A stretch of DNA of 6,703 nt from Chitinophagales bacterium (GTDB taxonomy: Bacteria; Bacteroidota; Bacteroidia; Chitinophagales; Chitinophagaceae). The stretch lies in assembly GCA_013297585.1 (NCBI GenBank), contig JAAFHG010000207.1, forward strand, positions 1 to 6,703. The letters are read 5' to 3'. The position numbers and the translations under genes are program-made. The notes under the pieces are model-generated. The model made no database searches, was not told the DNA's origin, and saw nothing but the letters and a program-made list of their open reading frames with translations. The stretch's first letter is position 1. Every line of letters begins with the position of its first letter. This document shows, in pieces, positions 1 to 5,987 of this stretch.

Positions 1-1337
1 TGACCGTAGCGTCTTGCAAACTCAATAAAAGGCTGCAATTTTTTAGCATCTGGCTGGTCGTGTACACGATATGGAAAAGGTATTGGCTTGCCGTTTACTT
101 CTGTTTTAAATACATTTTCGGCAACGGTTTTATTGGCCAATAACATGAATTCTTCAATCAATTGATGAGATTCTTTACTTTCTTTAACCACTACAGCTAT
201 TGGCTTGCCTTTTTCATCCAATTTAAAACGTACCTCTTGAGATGAAAAATTGATTGCCCCAACTTTAAACCGCTCTTTACGAATATTTTGCGCCATACTA
301 TTTAGCAACAAAATTTCTTCTTTAAAAGGCCCTTCTTTGGTATCAATAATATCTTGTACATCCTCGTAGGTAAAGCGATGGTTTGAATGGATAAATGTTT
401 TACCCAACCAATATTGTTTAACCTCGCCTTTTGGTGTTAACTGAAAAATAGCAGAGAAGGTAAATTTATCTTCATGTGGGCGTAGAGAGCACAACTCATT
501 AGAAATACGTTCAGGCAACATTGGGTTTACCCTATCTGGCAAATACACAGAAGTTGCACGCTTGTAAGCTTCCTCATCTAAAGCTGTTTCTGGCTGTACA
601 AAGTGGCTTACATCTGCGATGTGAACACCAATTTCGTAGTTGCCATTTTTTAATTTGCGAATAGACAATGCATCATCAAAATCCTTTGCATCAACAGGGT
701 CAATTGTAAAAGTTAAAATATCTCTACAATCCTTACGTTTACTCACTTCTAGGCTACTAATTTCGTCGGTTAGCGCCATCGCTTCGTCCATTATTTCTTT
801 GGTAAATGATAATGGAAAACCAGCTTCAGCCAATAGTTCCTTCATAGCACCATCGTTCTCGTCACCTGCTTCCATTAGGCTAATTACTTCGCCAATAGGC
901 TTTTTGTCGCCTTTGCCCCATTCTATTAATCTTGCAACAACCTTGTCTTTATTTTTTGCACCGTTTAGTTTATGCAAAGGAATAAATAAATCTGGCATTG
1001 GCTTATCGGTATCTGGTACAAAAAAAGCATAATTGGTAGATAATTGAATATGACCAATAAACTCGTTTTGCTTGCGTGTAACAACCTCTGTAATCTTACC
1101 TTCTTTCTTTTTGGTAACAGAGTTTTCTTTGATGATTTTCACCATCACAATGTCACCGTTTAAAGCCGTATTAAAATCGCCTGGACGCACCAATACATCA
1201 CCGCTTTTATCTTCAATTAACACATAACCAATACCACTGCGTGTGATTTCTAAAGCACCTTTTACCAATAGAGAAGGCGATGTATGCTTTGTGGTTTTAG
1301 TAGGCGTTTTTGTTTTACTCTTTTTACTTTTACTCAT
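1..1337 (-). CDS. rnr: Ribonuclease R, 3'-truncated by the window edge
   Basis: This is a processive 3'-5' exoribonuclease of the RNase II/RNB family. It degrades structured RNA in the cytoplasm and takes part in rRNA and mRNA quality control. About 445 codons are present; the end of the RNB domain and the S1 domain lie beyond base 1. After a Lys/Thr/Ser-rich N-terminus (residues 1-20) come two cold-shock-like OB regions at about 26-75 and 79-160, then the RNB catalytic domain from about 207. The metal-binding signature DPVDAKDFDD spans 213-222, so D213, D219, D221 and D222 match the four catalytic aspartates (D272, D278, D280 and D281 in E. coli RNase R). Y265 in RATSVYLP matches E. coli Tyr324. 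PMLPE and SNELCSL follow, as in the family. The ATG at 1337 is preceded by A/T-rich sequence and fits the family N-terminus. It starts 93 bp after lpxK, so it could be read from lpxK or from its own promoter; I found no convincing one. Confidence 0.96.
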   Translation of the reverse strand, partial: MSKSKKSKTKTPTKTTKHTSPSLLVKGALEITRSGIGYVLIEDKSGDVLVRPGDFNTALNGDIVMVKIIKENSVTKKKEGKITEVVTRKQNEFIGHIQLSTNYAFFVPDTDKPMPDLFIPLHKLNGAKNKDKVVARLIEWGKGDKKPIGEVISLMEAGDENDGAMKELLAEAGFPLSFTKEIMDEAMALTDEISSLEVSKRKDCRDILTFTIDPVDAKDFDDALSIRKLKNGNYEIGVHIADVSHFVQPETALDEEAYKRATSVYLPDRVNPMLPERISNELCSLRPHEDKFTFSAIFQLTPKGEVKQYWLGKTFIHSNHRFTYEDVQDIIDTKEGPFKEEILLLNSMAQNIRKERFKVGAINFSSQEVRFKLDEKGKPIAVVVKESKESHQLIEEFMLLANKTVAENVFKTEVNGKPIPFPYRVHDQPDAKKLQPFIEFARRYG

Positions 1338-1354
1338 AAATTATTGTCGCTGAT

Positions 1355-1396
1355 ATTTTAACCGCTGATTATTTTGGTTTTAATGATTGCCATGAT
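1355..1396 (-). repeat. Nonamer-periodic repeat element, copy B (rnr leader)
   Basis: On the minus strand this 42-bp stretch has ATCAT units 9 bp apart (at 1396 and 1387) and ends with AATCAGCGGTTAAAAT (1370 to 1355). The same 16-base ending, preceded by the same 9-bp-spaced ATCAT units, occurs on the plus strand at 2624-2667. The two copies therefore lie in opposite orientations on either side of lpxK. This copy fills much of the lpxK-rnr gap and ends 17 bp before the rnr start codon. It is probably a dispersed intergenic repeat; any function is unknown. Confidence 0.7.
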
Positions 1397-1430
1397 AGGT
1401 TTAAAGCGAACATTTTCATCAAACATCATA

Positions 1431-2528
1431 CTAACTAATGTCAAAGTTATCAGCTAAAACTTTGGGATAGCTTTTTATAAAATTCACTACTAATTCATCA
1501 AATTTTTGCCCCTCGCTGAACAAAAACTTGTGTTTAATAGGCAACACATACAATGGTAAATTTTCTAGCTGTTCAGTAAATTTCACCAATCGCACTGCGT
1601 CTTTTTCTGTTGTGAGAATCAATTTGTTCTCAGCATCAATTTCATCAAATTTAGATTTTATTTCTTGTAAATCATCAATTGTAAAAATATGATGGTCGTT
1701 GTAGTTTTTTTGATAGTACGTGTAAGCATGTTCAAGCAAATATTCCTTAATAGGTTTTGGATTGGCAATACCACATACCAAATACACTTCAATCTCTTCG
1801 GTGATGGCTTTTTTTGTTTGGTTGTAAATATGGTAAGGGATGCCATATTCAATAGTTGTAAAAAATACATGCTGCCTCTTAAGCGGCTTTAATTCACGAA
1901 TAATTTTATTCTTTTTCTCATCCGATAAATCAGCGGGGCATTTTGTTACAATAATAATTTGGCTGCGCTTTGCAGAAGCCCATTCATCTCTTAAATCGCC
2001 AGTAGGCAAAAAGAAGTCATGGGTATATAAATTGCTGTATTCGGTTAATAAAATATTCAGTCCTGCATTTACAGAACGATGTTGAAAAGCATCATCTAAA
2101 ATAATAGCATCAAGCGTTGGTTTGTTATGTAATAATTGAGGGATTGCGACTAATCGCTCTTCGCCAACAGCCACAGCAACATCAGGAAATTTAGAATGAA
2201 ACTGCATCGGTTCGTCACCAATGTCTAATGCTGTTGTACTAGCATTTGCCAATGCATAACCTTTGGTTTTACGCTTGTAGCCCCTACTTAAAGTAGCAAT
2301 CTCAAAACGAGGATGCAACAATTGAATTAAATATTCTACCATTGGGCTTTTGCCAGTACCACCAACTGCAATATTACCTACGCAAATAAGCGGGAAATTA
2401 AACGTAGCTGAATGCAAATATTTTTTGTCAAACAGCCAATTTCTAATAATAATTACCGCACCGTAAGCAATGGCAAATGGCAGCAGTACAATACGAAATG
2501 ATTTAAGGAAAATATTGTTGATGTTCAT
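1431..2528 (-). CDS. lpxK: Tetraacyldisaccharide 4'-kinase (lipid A 4'-kinase)
   Basis: LpxK uses ATP to phosphorylate the 4' position of tetraacyldisaccharide-1-phosphate, giving lipid IVA in the Raetz pathway on the inner face of the inner membrane. The 365-residue protein has an N-terminal hydrophobic segment (about 10-28), as expected for this membrane-associated kinase. The P-loop GNIAVGGTGKSP follows at 51-62 (K60, S61). Next come SRGYKRKTKG (81-90), GDEP (104-107) and ILDDAFQHR (143-151), which carries the acidic and histidine residues typical of the family. C-terminal blocks are LPTGDLRDEWASAKR (174-188), GIANP (253-257) and LTTEKDAVRL (305-314). Length is ordinary for Bacteroidota homologues, and no key motif is missing. 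The ATG at 2528 gives the expected N-terminus. The gene lies 132 bp after the cyclo-ligase gene and 93 bp before rnr. Both gaps carry repeats, so it may be a separate transcription unit. Confidence 0.97.
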   Translation of the reverse strand: MNINNIFLKSFRIVLLPFAIAYGAVIIIRNWLFDKKYLHSATFNFPLICVGNIAVGGTGKSPMVEYLIQLLHPRFEIATLSRGYKRKTKGYALANASTTALDIGDEPMQFHSKFPDVAVAVGEERLVAIPQLLHNKPTLDAIILDDAFQHRSVNAGLNILLTEYSNLYTHDFFLPTGDLRDEWASAKRSQIIIVTKCPADLSDEKKNKIIRELKPLKRQHVFFTTIEYGIPYHIYNQTKKAITEEIEVYLVCGIANPKPIKEYLLEHAYTYYQKNYNDHHIFTIDDLQEIKSKFDEIDAENKLILTTEKDAVRLVKFTEQLENLPLYVLPIKHKFLFSEGQKFDELVVNFIKSYPKVLADNFDIS

Positions 2529-2563
2529 TTTTAAATTTTATTGATAGCAACACTAATTTTTAC

Positions 2564-2587
2564 CACATAGACAGATAGACACATAGG
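2564..2587 (+). repeat. CACATAG octamer array, three units
   Basis: Three 8-bp units run in tandem: CACATAGA, CAGATAGA and CACATAGG. They lie in the gap between the cyclo-ligase stop and the lpxK start, so they would be in the lpxK leader if transcription enters from upstream. The same units recur at 4505-4528 in an arrangement that can form a hairpin. There is no spacer structure as in CRISPR. Function is unknown. Confidence 0.7.
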
Positions 2588-2623
2588 AATACTTTTTTAA
2601 GTTAAAAGAATATCTACCACTAA

Positions 2624-2667
2624 AATCATAGTAATCATGCAAATCATCATCAATCAGCGGTTAAAAT
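2624..2667 (+). repeat. Nonamer-periodic repeat element, copy A (end of the cyclo-ligase gene)
   Basis: AATCAT occurs at 2624, 2633 and 2642, exactly 9 bp apart, followed by AATCAG at 2652 and the shared ending AATCAGCGGTTAAAAT (2652-2667). This is the inverted counterpart of the element at 1355-1396. The right end overlaps the cyclo-ligase gene: its stop codon (2661-2663) and last Phe codon lie inside the repeat. Confidence 0.75.
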
Positions 2668-3230
2668 TCATACACTTCATTTGGCGTAATACAAAAGTTT
2701 AAAGGTATGTCAAATTCGTTTTTATCAGTAATTGTATCCACTGGTTCAAAATAACTAAAACCCATTAGTGCCACATCTTCTCTACATTGGTTTAAAAATC
2801 GGTCGTAAAAGCCCTTGCCATAACCAACTCTATAACCTTGTCTATCACATACCAACAATGGCACAAATACTAAATCAACGTCAATCGGGTTAATAATTTC
2901 GCCATCCTTGGGTTCTGTAATGCCATAACTATTGGTACTATAAACGGTGTCTTCATCAATCAATTTTGCTTGCATGGTATTATTAGCAAAATCACTTACA
3001 GGATACGTAATATGCAAGCCTTCAACCATATGCCTTAAGTAGCCAGAATATAAGTGTGTATTAGGTTCTGCCATATTTGCCATTGGCCAATATGTGAGCA
3101 AGGTTTTAATACCATCAAAACTAAAAGTTTGCAATTGCAATAACAGCAAGTCATCCAGTTTCAGCTTTTCTTTAGATGAAATATCTAGCCGCTTTTGTTT
3201 ATAAATGGTTCTTAGTTCAGCTTTTGTCAT
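2661..3230 (-). CDS. ygfA: 5-formyltetrahydrofolate cyclo-ligase
   Basis: This enzyme converts 5-formyl-THF and ATP to 5,10-methenyl-THF, returning the stored folate to the one-carbon pool in the cytoplasm. The 189-residue length is normal. The N-terminal helix with K3, R7 and R14 (KAELRTIYKQKR) is typical of the family, as is YGITEP (102-107). The main signature lies at 129-144, with D129, then GYRVGYGKGFYDR at 132-144, which is the nucleotide- and folate-binding loop. The C-terminal DIPL and CITP (174-183) also fit. Its ATG overlaps the bioD stop as ATGA, so translation is probably coupled to bioD. The stop codon lies inside a dispersed repeat (2624-2667), so the last residue or so may have been replaced by repeat sequence. 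The symbols fau and MTHFS are used for the same family. Confidence 0.95.
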   Translation of the reverse strand: MTKAELRTIYKQKRLDISSKEKLKLDDLLLLQLQTFSFDGIKTLLTYWPMANMAEPNTHLYSGYLRHMVEGLHITYPVSDFANNTMQAKLIDEDTVYSTNSYGITEPKDGEIINPIDVDLVFVPLLVCDRQGYRVGYGKGFYDRFLNQCREDVALMGFSYFEPVDTITDKNEFDIPLNFCITPNEVYEF

Positions 3231-3919
3231 AATAATTGCTGTAAAGATAATCTGATAGCTTCTGCTTGCGCTTTAACAAACGTTTTATCTAATGTTTCCG
3301 TATAAGGTATTGAACCGATTTTAGGGTAGCCAGACCAGTTGGCTATTTCATCTTCATAATCTAAATATTGGTCGTTAAAAATCCACCCCAAAACATCAAT
3401 ACCGCGTTGCTTACAAATACTCGCTGTTAATAAAGAATGATTGATACTACCAAGATAATTTCTACTTACTAAAATCACTTTAGCTTTTAGTTGCTCAATC
3501 ACGTGAATAATAAATTCATTATCATTTACAGGCACCATAATACCGCCTGCCCCTTCAATTACAAGATGCTGGTTATTAGTTACAGGTTGTTGGTTTACAA
3601 TATTTGCAATGTCAATGCTTACACCTTCTTGCCTTGCAGCTATATGTGGCGAAGCTGGTAAAGCTAATTTGTATACTTCTGGATGCATGATAGTTTGCGT
3701 ATTGCTGATTAAGTCTTTAACTGCCAGCACATCTGTACCATCTTCAAAACCAGCCTGTATAGGTTTCCAATAATCTGCTTGCAAAGCCTCAGTTACAACG
3801 GCACTTACAATTGTTTTACCCACACCTGTACCAATACCTGTAATGAAAATAGACGAGACGCCCCCAGCTCCTAAAGGGGAGCAAGAAAAACCATTTTCAT
3901 TAAAACGAATATTACTCAT
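3227..3919 (-). CDS. bioD: Dethiobiotin synthetase with a repeat-encoded N-terminal extension
   Basis: BioD closes the ureido ring of 7,8-diaminopelargonic acid with CO2 and ATP to give dethiobiotin, the step before BioB. Residues 24-36 (IFITGIGTGVGKT) hold the P-loop with K35 and T36. YWKPIQAG (50-57) carries the substrate Lys K52, SPHIAA is at 90-95, and EGAGG at 122-126 leads into P130. Homologues normally begin a few residues before the first beta strand. Here about 20 extra residues precede it, and residues 11-20 are read from one arm of the inverted repeat at 3860-3955. No ATG, GTG or TTG lies in frame between the repeat and the P-loop strand, so the start at 3919 is the only standard one. 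The start codon lies in the loop of the predicted hairpin, 21 bp after rsmD. The gene is separated from other bio genes and coupled to the folate cyclo-ligase by a 4-bp overlap. Confidence 0.94.
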   Translation of the reverse strand: MSNIRFNENGFSCSPLGAGGVSSIFITGIGTGVGKTIVSAVVTEALQADYWKPIQAGFEDGTDVLAVKDLISNTQTIMHPEVYKLALPASPHIAARQEGVSIDIANIVNQQPVTNNQHLVIEGAGGIMVPVNDNEFIIHVIEQLKAKVILVSRNYLGSINHSLLTASICKQRGIDVLGWIFNDQYLDYEDEIANWSGYPKIGSIPYTETLDKTFVKAQAEAIRLSLQQLL

Positions 3920-3955
3920 ACATTGATTTCTTATTCCCCTTTAGGGGTTAGGGGC
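3860..3955. repeat. 96-bp inverted repeat spanning the rsmD end and bioD start
   Basis: The left arm (3860-3888) and right arm (3927-3955) are 29-base inverted copies matching at 24 of 29 positions, with a 38-base interior. Each arm contains CCCC-TTTA-GGGG or a close variant. Two of the five differences form G-U pairs in the minus-strand RNA, so the rsmD-bioD mRNA could form a stem with 26 of 29 positions paired. The right arm encodes the last four rsmD residues (APNP) and its TAA stop at 3941-3943. The left arm encodes BioD residues 11-20. The bioD ATG (3917-3919) is in the loop. The layout suggests an inserted miniature palindromic element. No T-tract follows, so it is not an obvious terminator. 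Confidence 0.85.
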
Positions 3956-4486
3956 TTCAAAAAACGAAAACACAGTTGTGCCATAATTTCTTTGAAAACT
4001 AAAACCTTCATAGCTCTCATAAGCATTACGAGGCGTGTGTTCTAGCACAAAATAGCCATCTTCTGCTATCAGTTTTTTCTCAATTATTATTTTAGGAATT
4101 TCATCAATAGTACCCAAAGCATAAGGTGGGCCAGCGAAAATAAAATCGTATTGCTCATTGCAAGTGTTCATGTAACTAAACACATCCATTTGTAGCACTT
4201 TAACATTGGTAATGCCAAGCATTGCACAATTCTTTTTGATAAAGCTGTGCATAATTCCATCTTTCTCAATAATGGTTAAATCCTCAGCACCACGAGATGA
4301 TAATTCGTAACTAATGCAACCTGTTCCACCAAATAAATCCAGTGTTTTTGCACCTTCAAAATCTATTCTACTTTGCAAAATATTAAATAAACCGCTTTTT
4401 GCTATATCGGTTGTTGGTCTTGTGTGCGGCATATTTGCTGGCGGCGCTATGCGCCTACCACCATATTTTCCTGAAATTATTCTCAT
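3941..4486 (-). CDS. rsmD: 16S rRNA (guanine966-N2)-methyltransferase RsmD, altered DPPY motif
   Basis: RsmD methylates G966 of 16S rRNA using S-adenosylmethionine. The start at 4486 gives MRIISGKYGGRRI, the classic family N-terminus; a GTG at 4507 would add seven residues and lies inside a repeat, so I prefer the ATG. TRPTTDIAKSGLFNIL (22-37) is strongly conserved in the family. LDLFGGTGCISYELSSRGA (49-67) is the SAM-binding motif I. Motif IV, normally (D/N)PP(Y/F), reads FIFAGPPYAL, with G119 where the catalytic Asp should be. The codon is GGC (4130-4132), one transition from GAC. The rest of the 181-residue protein is intact, so this is either a real active-site change, a base error or early decay. 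The last four residues and the stop come from the inverted repeat at 3860-3955. bioD follows after 21 bp. Confidence 0.93.
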   Translation of the reverse strand: MRIISGKYGGRRIAPPANMPHTRPTTDIAKSGLFNILQSRIDFEGAKTLDLFGGTGCISYELSSRGAEDLTIIEKDGIMHSFIKKNCAMLGITNVKVLQMDVFSYMNTCNEQYDFIFAGPPYALGTIDEIPKIIIEKKLIAEDGYFVLEHTPRNAYESYEGFSFQRNYGTTVFSFFEAPNP

Positions 4487-4502
4487 AAATGTATAAATTT
4501 TC

Positions 4503-4575
4503 ACCACATAGACTCATAGCCACATAGATAAGCAGAGTTTTTTCAATAACTATGTGCCTTCTGTGCCTATGTGGT
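4503..4575. repeat. CACATAG octamer arrays in inverted orientation, hairpin-forming
   Basis: The left half has three 8-bp units (CACATAGA, CTCATAGC and CACATAGA at 4505-4528). The right half has the complementary pattern, with CTATGTG at 4550-4556 and 4567-4573. ACCACATAG (4503-4511) can pair with CTATGTGGT (4567-4575), and CACATAG (4521-4527) with CTATGTG (4550-4556), around a loop of about 22 bases. The element fills most of the gap between the DUF486 gene and rsmD. No T-run follows on the minus strand, so an intrinsic terminator is unlikely. The array at 2564-2587 is a single-sided relative. Confidence 0.75.
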
Positions 4576-4586
4576 AAGTTAAAACC

Positions 4587-4919
4587 CTATTTCTTAAATG
4601 CAAAGTAAACGGCACCAAGTATAAATAAAAAGCTAATCAAGTATTTCATTTGAAATGGCTCTTTTAAATACAGCACTGCGAATACTGAAAACACTACTAG
4701 TGTAATCACTTCTTGGGTTATTTTCAACTGAAAGCCATTTAGCCCACTTGTAAATCCTGCTCTATTGGCTGGCACCATTAAGCAATATTCAAAAAATGCA
4801 ATGCCCCAACTTAGCAAAATTGCTTTCCACAACGGCATACCAATATCTTTTAAAAAGCCATACCACGCAAAAGTCATAAATATGTTTGAGCAAGCTAAAA
4901 GCGCAATTGTTTTTACCAT
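4587..4919 (-). CDS. DUF486 / DMT-family small membrane protein
   Basis: The 110-residue hydrophobic protein has four predicted membrane segments at about 4-21, 30-50, 69-86 and 91-108. It matches the DUF486 family (DMT-like, half the size of EamA-type transporters) by the blocks TFAWYGFLK (16-24), SWGIAFFEYCLMVPANR (37-53), QLKITQEVITL (64-74) and the final VYFAFKK. Such four-helix proteins are thought to work as dimers, but no substrate is known for DUF486 and none can be inferred here. Length is normal for the family. It is the first gene of the minus-strand series, divergent from the gene at 5053 across 133 bp, and is followed by the hairpin repeat before rsmD. I found no clear promoter for it. 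Confidence 0.9.
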   Translation of the reverse strand: MVKTIALLACSNIFMTFAWYGFLKDIGMPLWKAILLSWGIAFFEYCLMVPANRAGFTSGLNGFQLKITQEVITLVVFSVFAVLYLKEPFQMKYLISFLFILGAVYFAFKK

Positions 4920-5052
4920 CGATATTTATTTTTAAAGTTTTGCAAATTACTGCAATAACTACAGTACATTAGTCAGATAATTGTCAGTTTGCCATCTGAA
5001 ACATATCAAGCACAATAGTTGTTAATTTTATAACTAGATTAAATGTAAGACT

Positions 5053-5343
5053 ATGAACAAGTTTCAGGCGATAATTAAATTTACGATGGATGAAGATTTT
5101 ATGACCCTAGTGCCAGCGCATCGTACCTACATCAACTTTTTAATGAACAAAGGCATTATAGATAGTTATGCAGTAAGCATGGAAAGCCAAACCTGTTGGA
5201 TAACCCTTAATACTGAAAGCAAAGCAAAAGCAGATAGCTATTTGGCCAAAACACCATTGTATAAATATTGGACATATATAATTGAAGAATTATTTGTATA
5301 TGATAGCCAACATTACCGCTTACCTGCGTTGCAGTTTAATTAA
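5053..5343 (+). CDS. Small conserved protein, probable dimeric alpha/beta-barrel (muconolactone isomerase-like)
   Basis: The 96-residue soluble protein has no signal peptide. Its pattern is a first strand (MNKFQAIIKFTM), an amphipathic helix with FMTLVPAHRTYINFLMNKG (16-34), a strand (IDSYAVSM, 36-43), a strand with CWITLNTES (48-56), a helix, then KTPLYKYWTYIIEEL (66-80) and a final strand. This matches small ferredoxin-like proteins annotated in Bacteroidota as muconolactone isomerase-like or YCII-like. P21, H23 and R24 in the first helix are the best candidates for conserved polar residues. An enzymatic role in aromatic degradation is not supported, because no catabolic genes are nearby. 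The ATG at 5053 is the only sensible start. It is probably transcribed with the next gene (101 bp gap, no terminator between). Confidence 0.8.
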   Translation: MNKFQAIIKFTMDEDFMTLVPAHRTYINFLMNKGIIDSYAVSMESQTCWITLNTESKAKADSYLAKTPLYKYWTYIIEELFVYDSQHYRLPALQFN

Positions 5344-5374
5344 ATTTTATTAGCTGCTATGGCTACTTAAACAA

Positions 5375-5416
5375 ATGGCGCATCCAATTTTACAATTAGC
5401 CAACTTTATAAGGTAA
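5375..5416 (+). pseudogene. Degenerate duplicate of the start of the next gene
   Basis: A 13-codon reading frame begins ATGGCGCATCCAATTTTACA and encodes MAHPILQLANFIR before a stop. Its first 24 bases match the first 24 bases of the gene at 5445 (MAYPNLQL) at 20 positions, and the first 8 codons specify 6 identical residues. It is best read as a remnant of a local duplication of the gene's 5' end, or as a copied translation-initiation region. It is unlikely to encode a functional protein. The alternative, chance similarity, seems improbable given the in-frame ATG in both copies. Confidence 0.5.
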
Positions 5417-5444
5417 ACGAGTGTTTATTTCAAAAAACAAGATT

Positions 5445-5933
5445 ATGGCATATCCAAATTTGCAATTAATACAAGCTTTAAGAGACACCGCAAGTCGCTT
5501 AAAATCAGGTAATCATTACGCTTGGGGCAACCATGGTAGCTGCAATTGCGGTAATTTATTGCAGGTAGTTACCGAACTTTCAAAAGAAGAAATTTTAACT
5601 TATGCACAAACAGGTATAGGCGAATGGACAGAATTGGCAGAAGATTACTGCCCTACTACCAATGCACCAGTAAATTTATTAATAAGCAAGCTAGAAAAAT
5701 TAGGTTTAACACCTACCGATATTCATAATATTGAATACCTAGAAGATCGTGAAATTTTAAACAATTTAGAAGGTGGTTTTCGCTGGCTTAAGCGCAATGT
5801 TCGTGAAGATGTAGTTGCTTATTTTGAAGCATTTGCCAATGTACTTGAAGAAAAACTAATCAATTCAATAGAAATTCCTGCTGAACTTTTTGCCACTAAC
5901 AATCACATTGTGCAGCAATTGGTTCATGCTTAA
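5445..5933 (+). CDS. Conserved protein of unknown function with a Cys-x-Cys motif
   Basis: The 162-residue soluble protein starts MAYPNLQLIQALRDTA. A GTG at 5421 would add eight residues, but the ATG gives the N-terminus I associate with this family. Residues 23-37 (NHYAWGNHGSCNCGN) contain His24, His30, Cys33 and Cys35. A second block, EDYCPTT (66-72), contributes Cys69. The three cysteines and nearby histidines could bind a metal or form a redox site, but this is inference. The rest looks helical, including GFRWLKRN and a long final helix. I recognise the SCNCG/YCPT pattern as a widespread protein of unknown function in Bacteroidota and some other bacteria. The gene follows the 96-residue protein by 101 bp and ends just before a strong terminator, so the two probably form one operon. 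Confidence 0.85.
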   Translation: MAYPNLQLIQALRDTASRLKSGNHYAWGNHGSCNCGNLLQVVTELSKEEILTYAQTGIGEWTELAEDYCPTTNAPVNLLISKLEKLGLTPTDIHNIEYLEDREILNNLEGGFRWLKRNVREDVVAYFEAFANVLEEKLINSIEIPAELFATNNHIVQQLVHA

Positions 5934-5954
5934 TATTTGTAAATAATATTTTAG

Positions 5955-5987
5955 AAGCTTGCAGAGGGCAAGCTTTCTTTATTTTAT
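5955..5987 (+). terminator. Intrinsic terminator after the CxC gene
   Basis: AAGCTTGC (5955-5962) and GCAAGCTT (5968-5975) form a perfect 8-bp stem with a 5-base loop, followed by the T-rich run TCTTTATTTT. It lies 21 bp after the stop codon at 5931-5933 and marks the end of the two-gene plus-strand unit. Confidence 0.88.

Noticed and set aside
640..1032. Plus-strand open frame of 130 codons
   Set aside because: It is antisense to the conserved RNase R coding sequence, with Ser/Leu-rich low-complexity composition, so it is a shadow frame.
1358..1429. A 23-codon minus-strand frame (starting MMFDENVRF) in the gap between lpxK and rnr
   Set aside because: It is very short and ends inside a dispersed repeat, and I recognise no family. 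It could be a leader peptide but nothing supports that.
1658..2085. Several open frames overlapping lpxK on both strands
   Set aside because: All are shadows of the intact lpxK frame, which has every family motif.
2564..2667. Possible CRISPR array, because of regularly spaced short repeats
   Set aside because: Units are only 8-9 bp with no unique spacers, and no cas gene is present.
4314..4496. Plus-strand 60-codon frame opposite rsmD
   Set aside because: It is antisense to the conserved SAM-binding region of rsmD and has no recognisable motif.
4487..4507. GTG start for rsmD adding seven residues
   Set aside because: The family N-terminus begins at the ATG at 4486, and the GTG lies in the CACATAG repeat.
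4920..5052. Divergent promoters between the DUF486 gene and the gene at 5053
   Set aside because: Several TTTG or TTTC boxes occur, but none has a TTG at the required 17-23 bp distance, so I do not call a promoter, although one must exist nearby.
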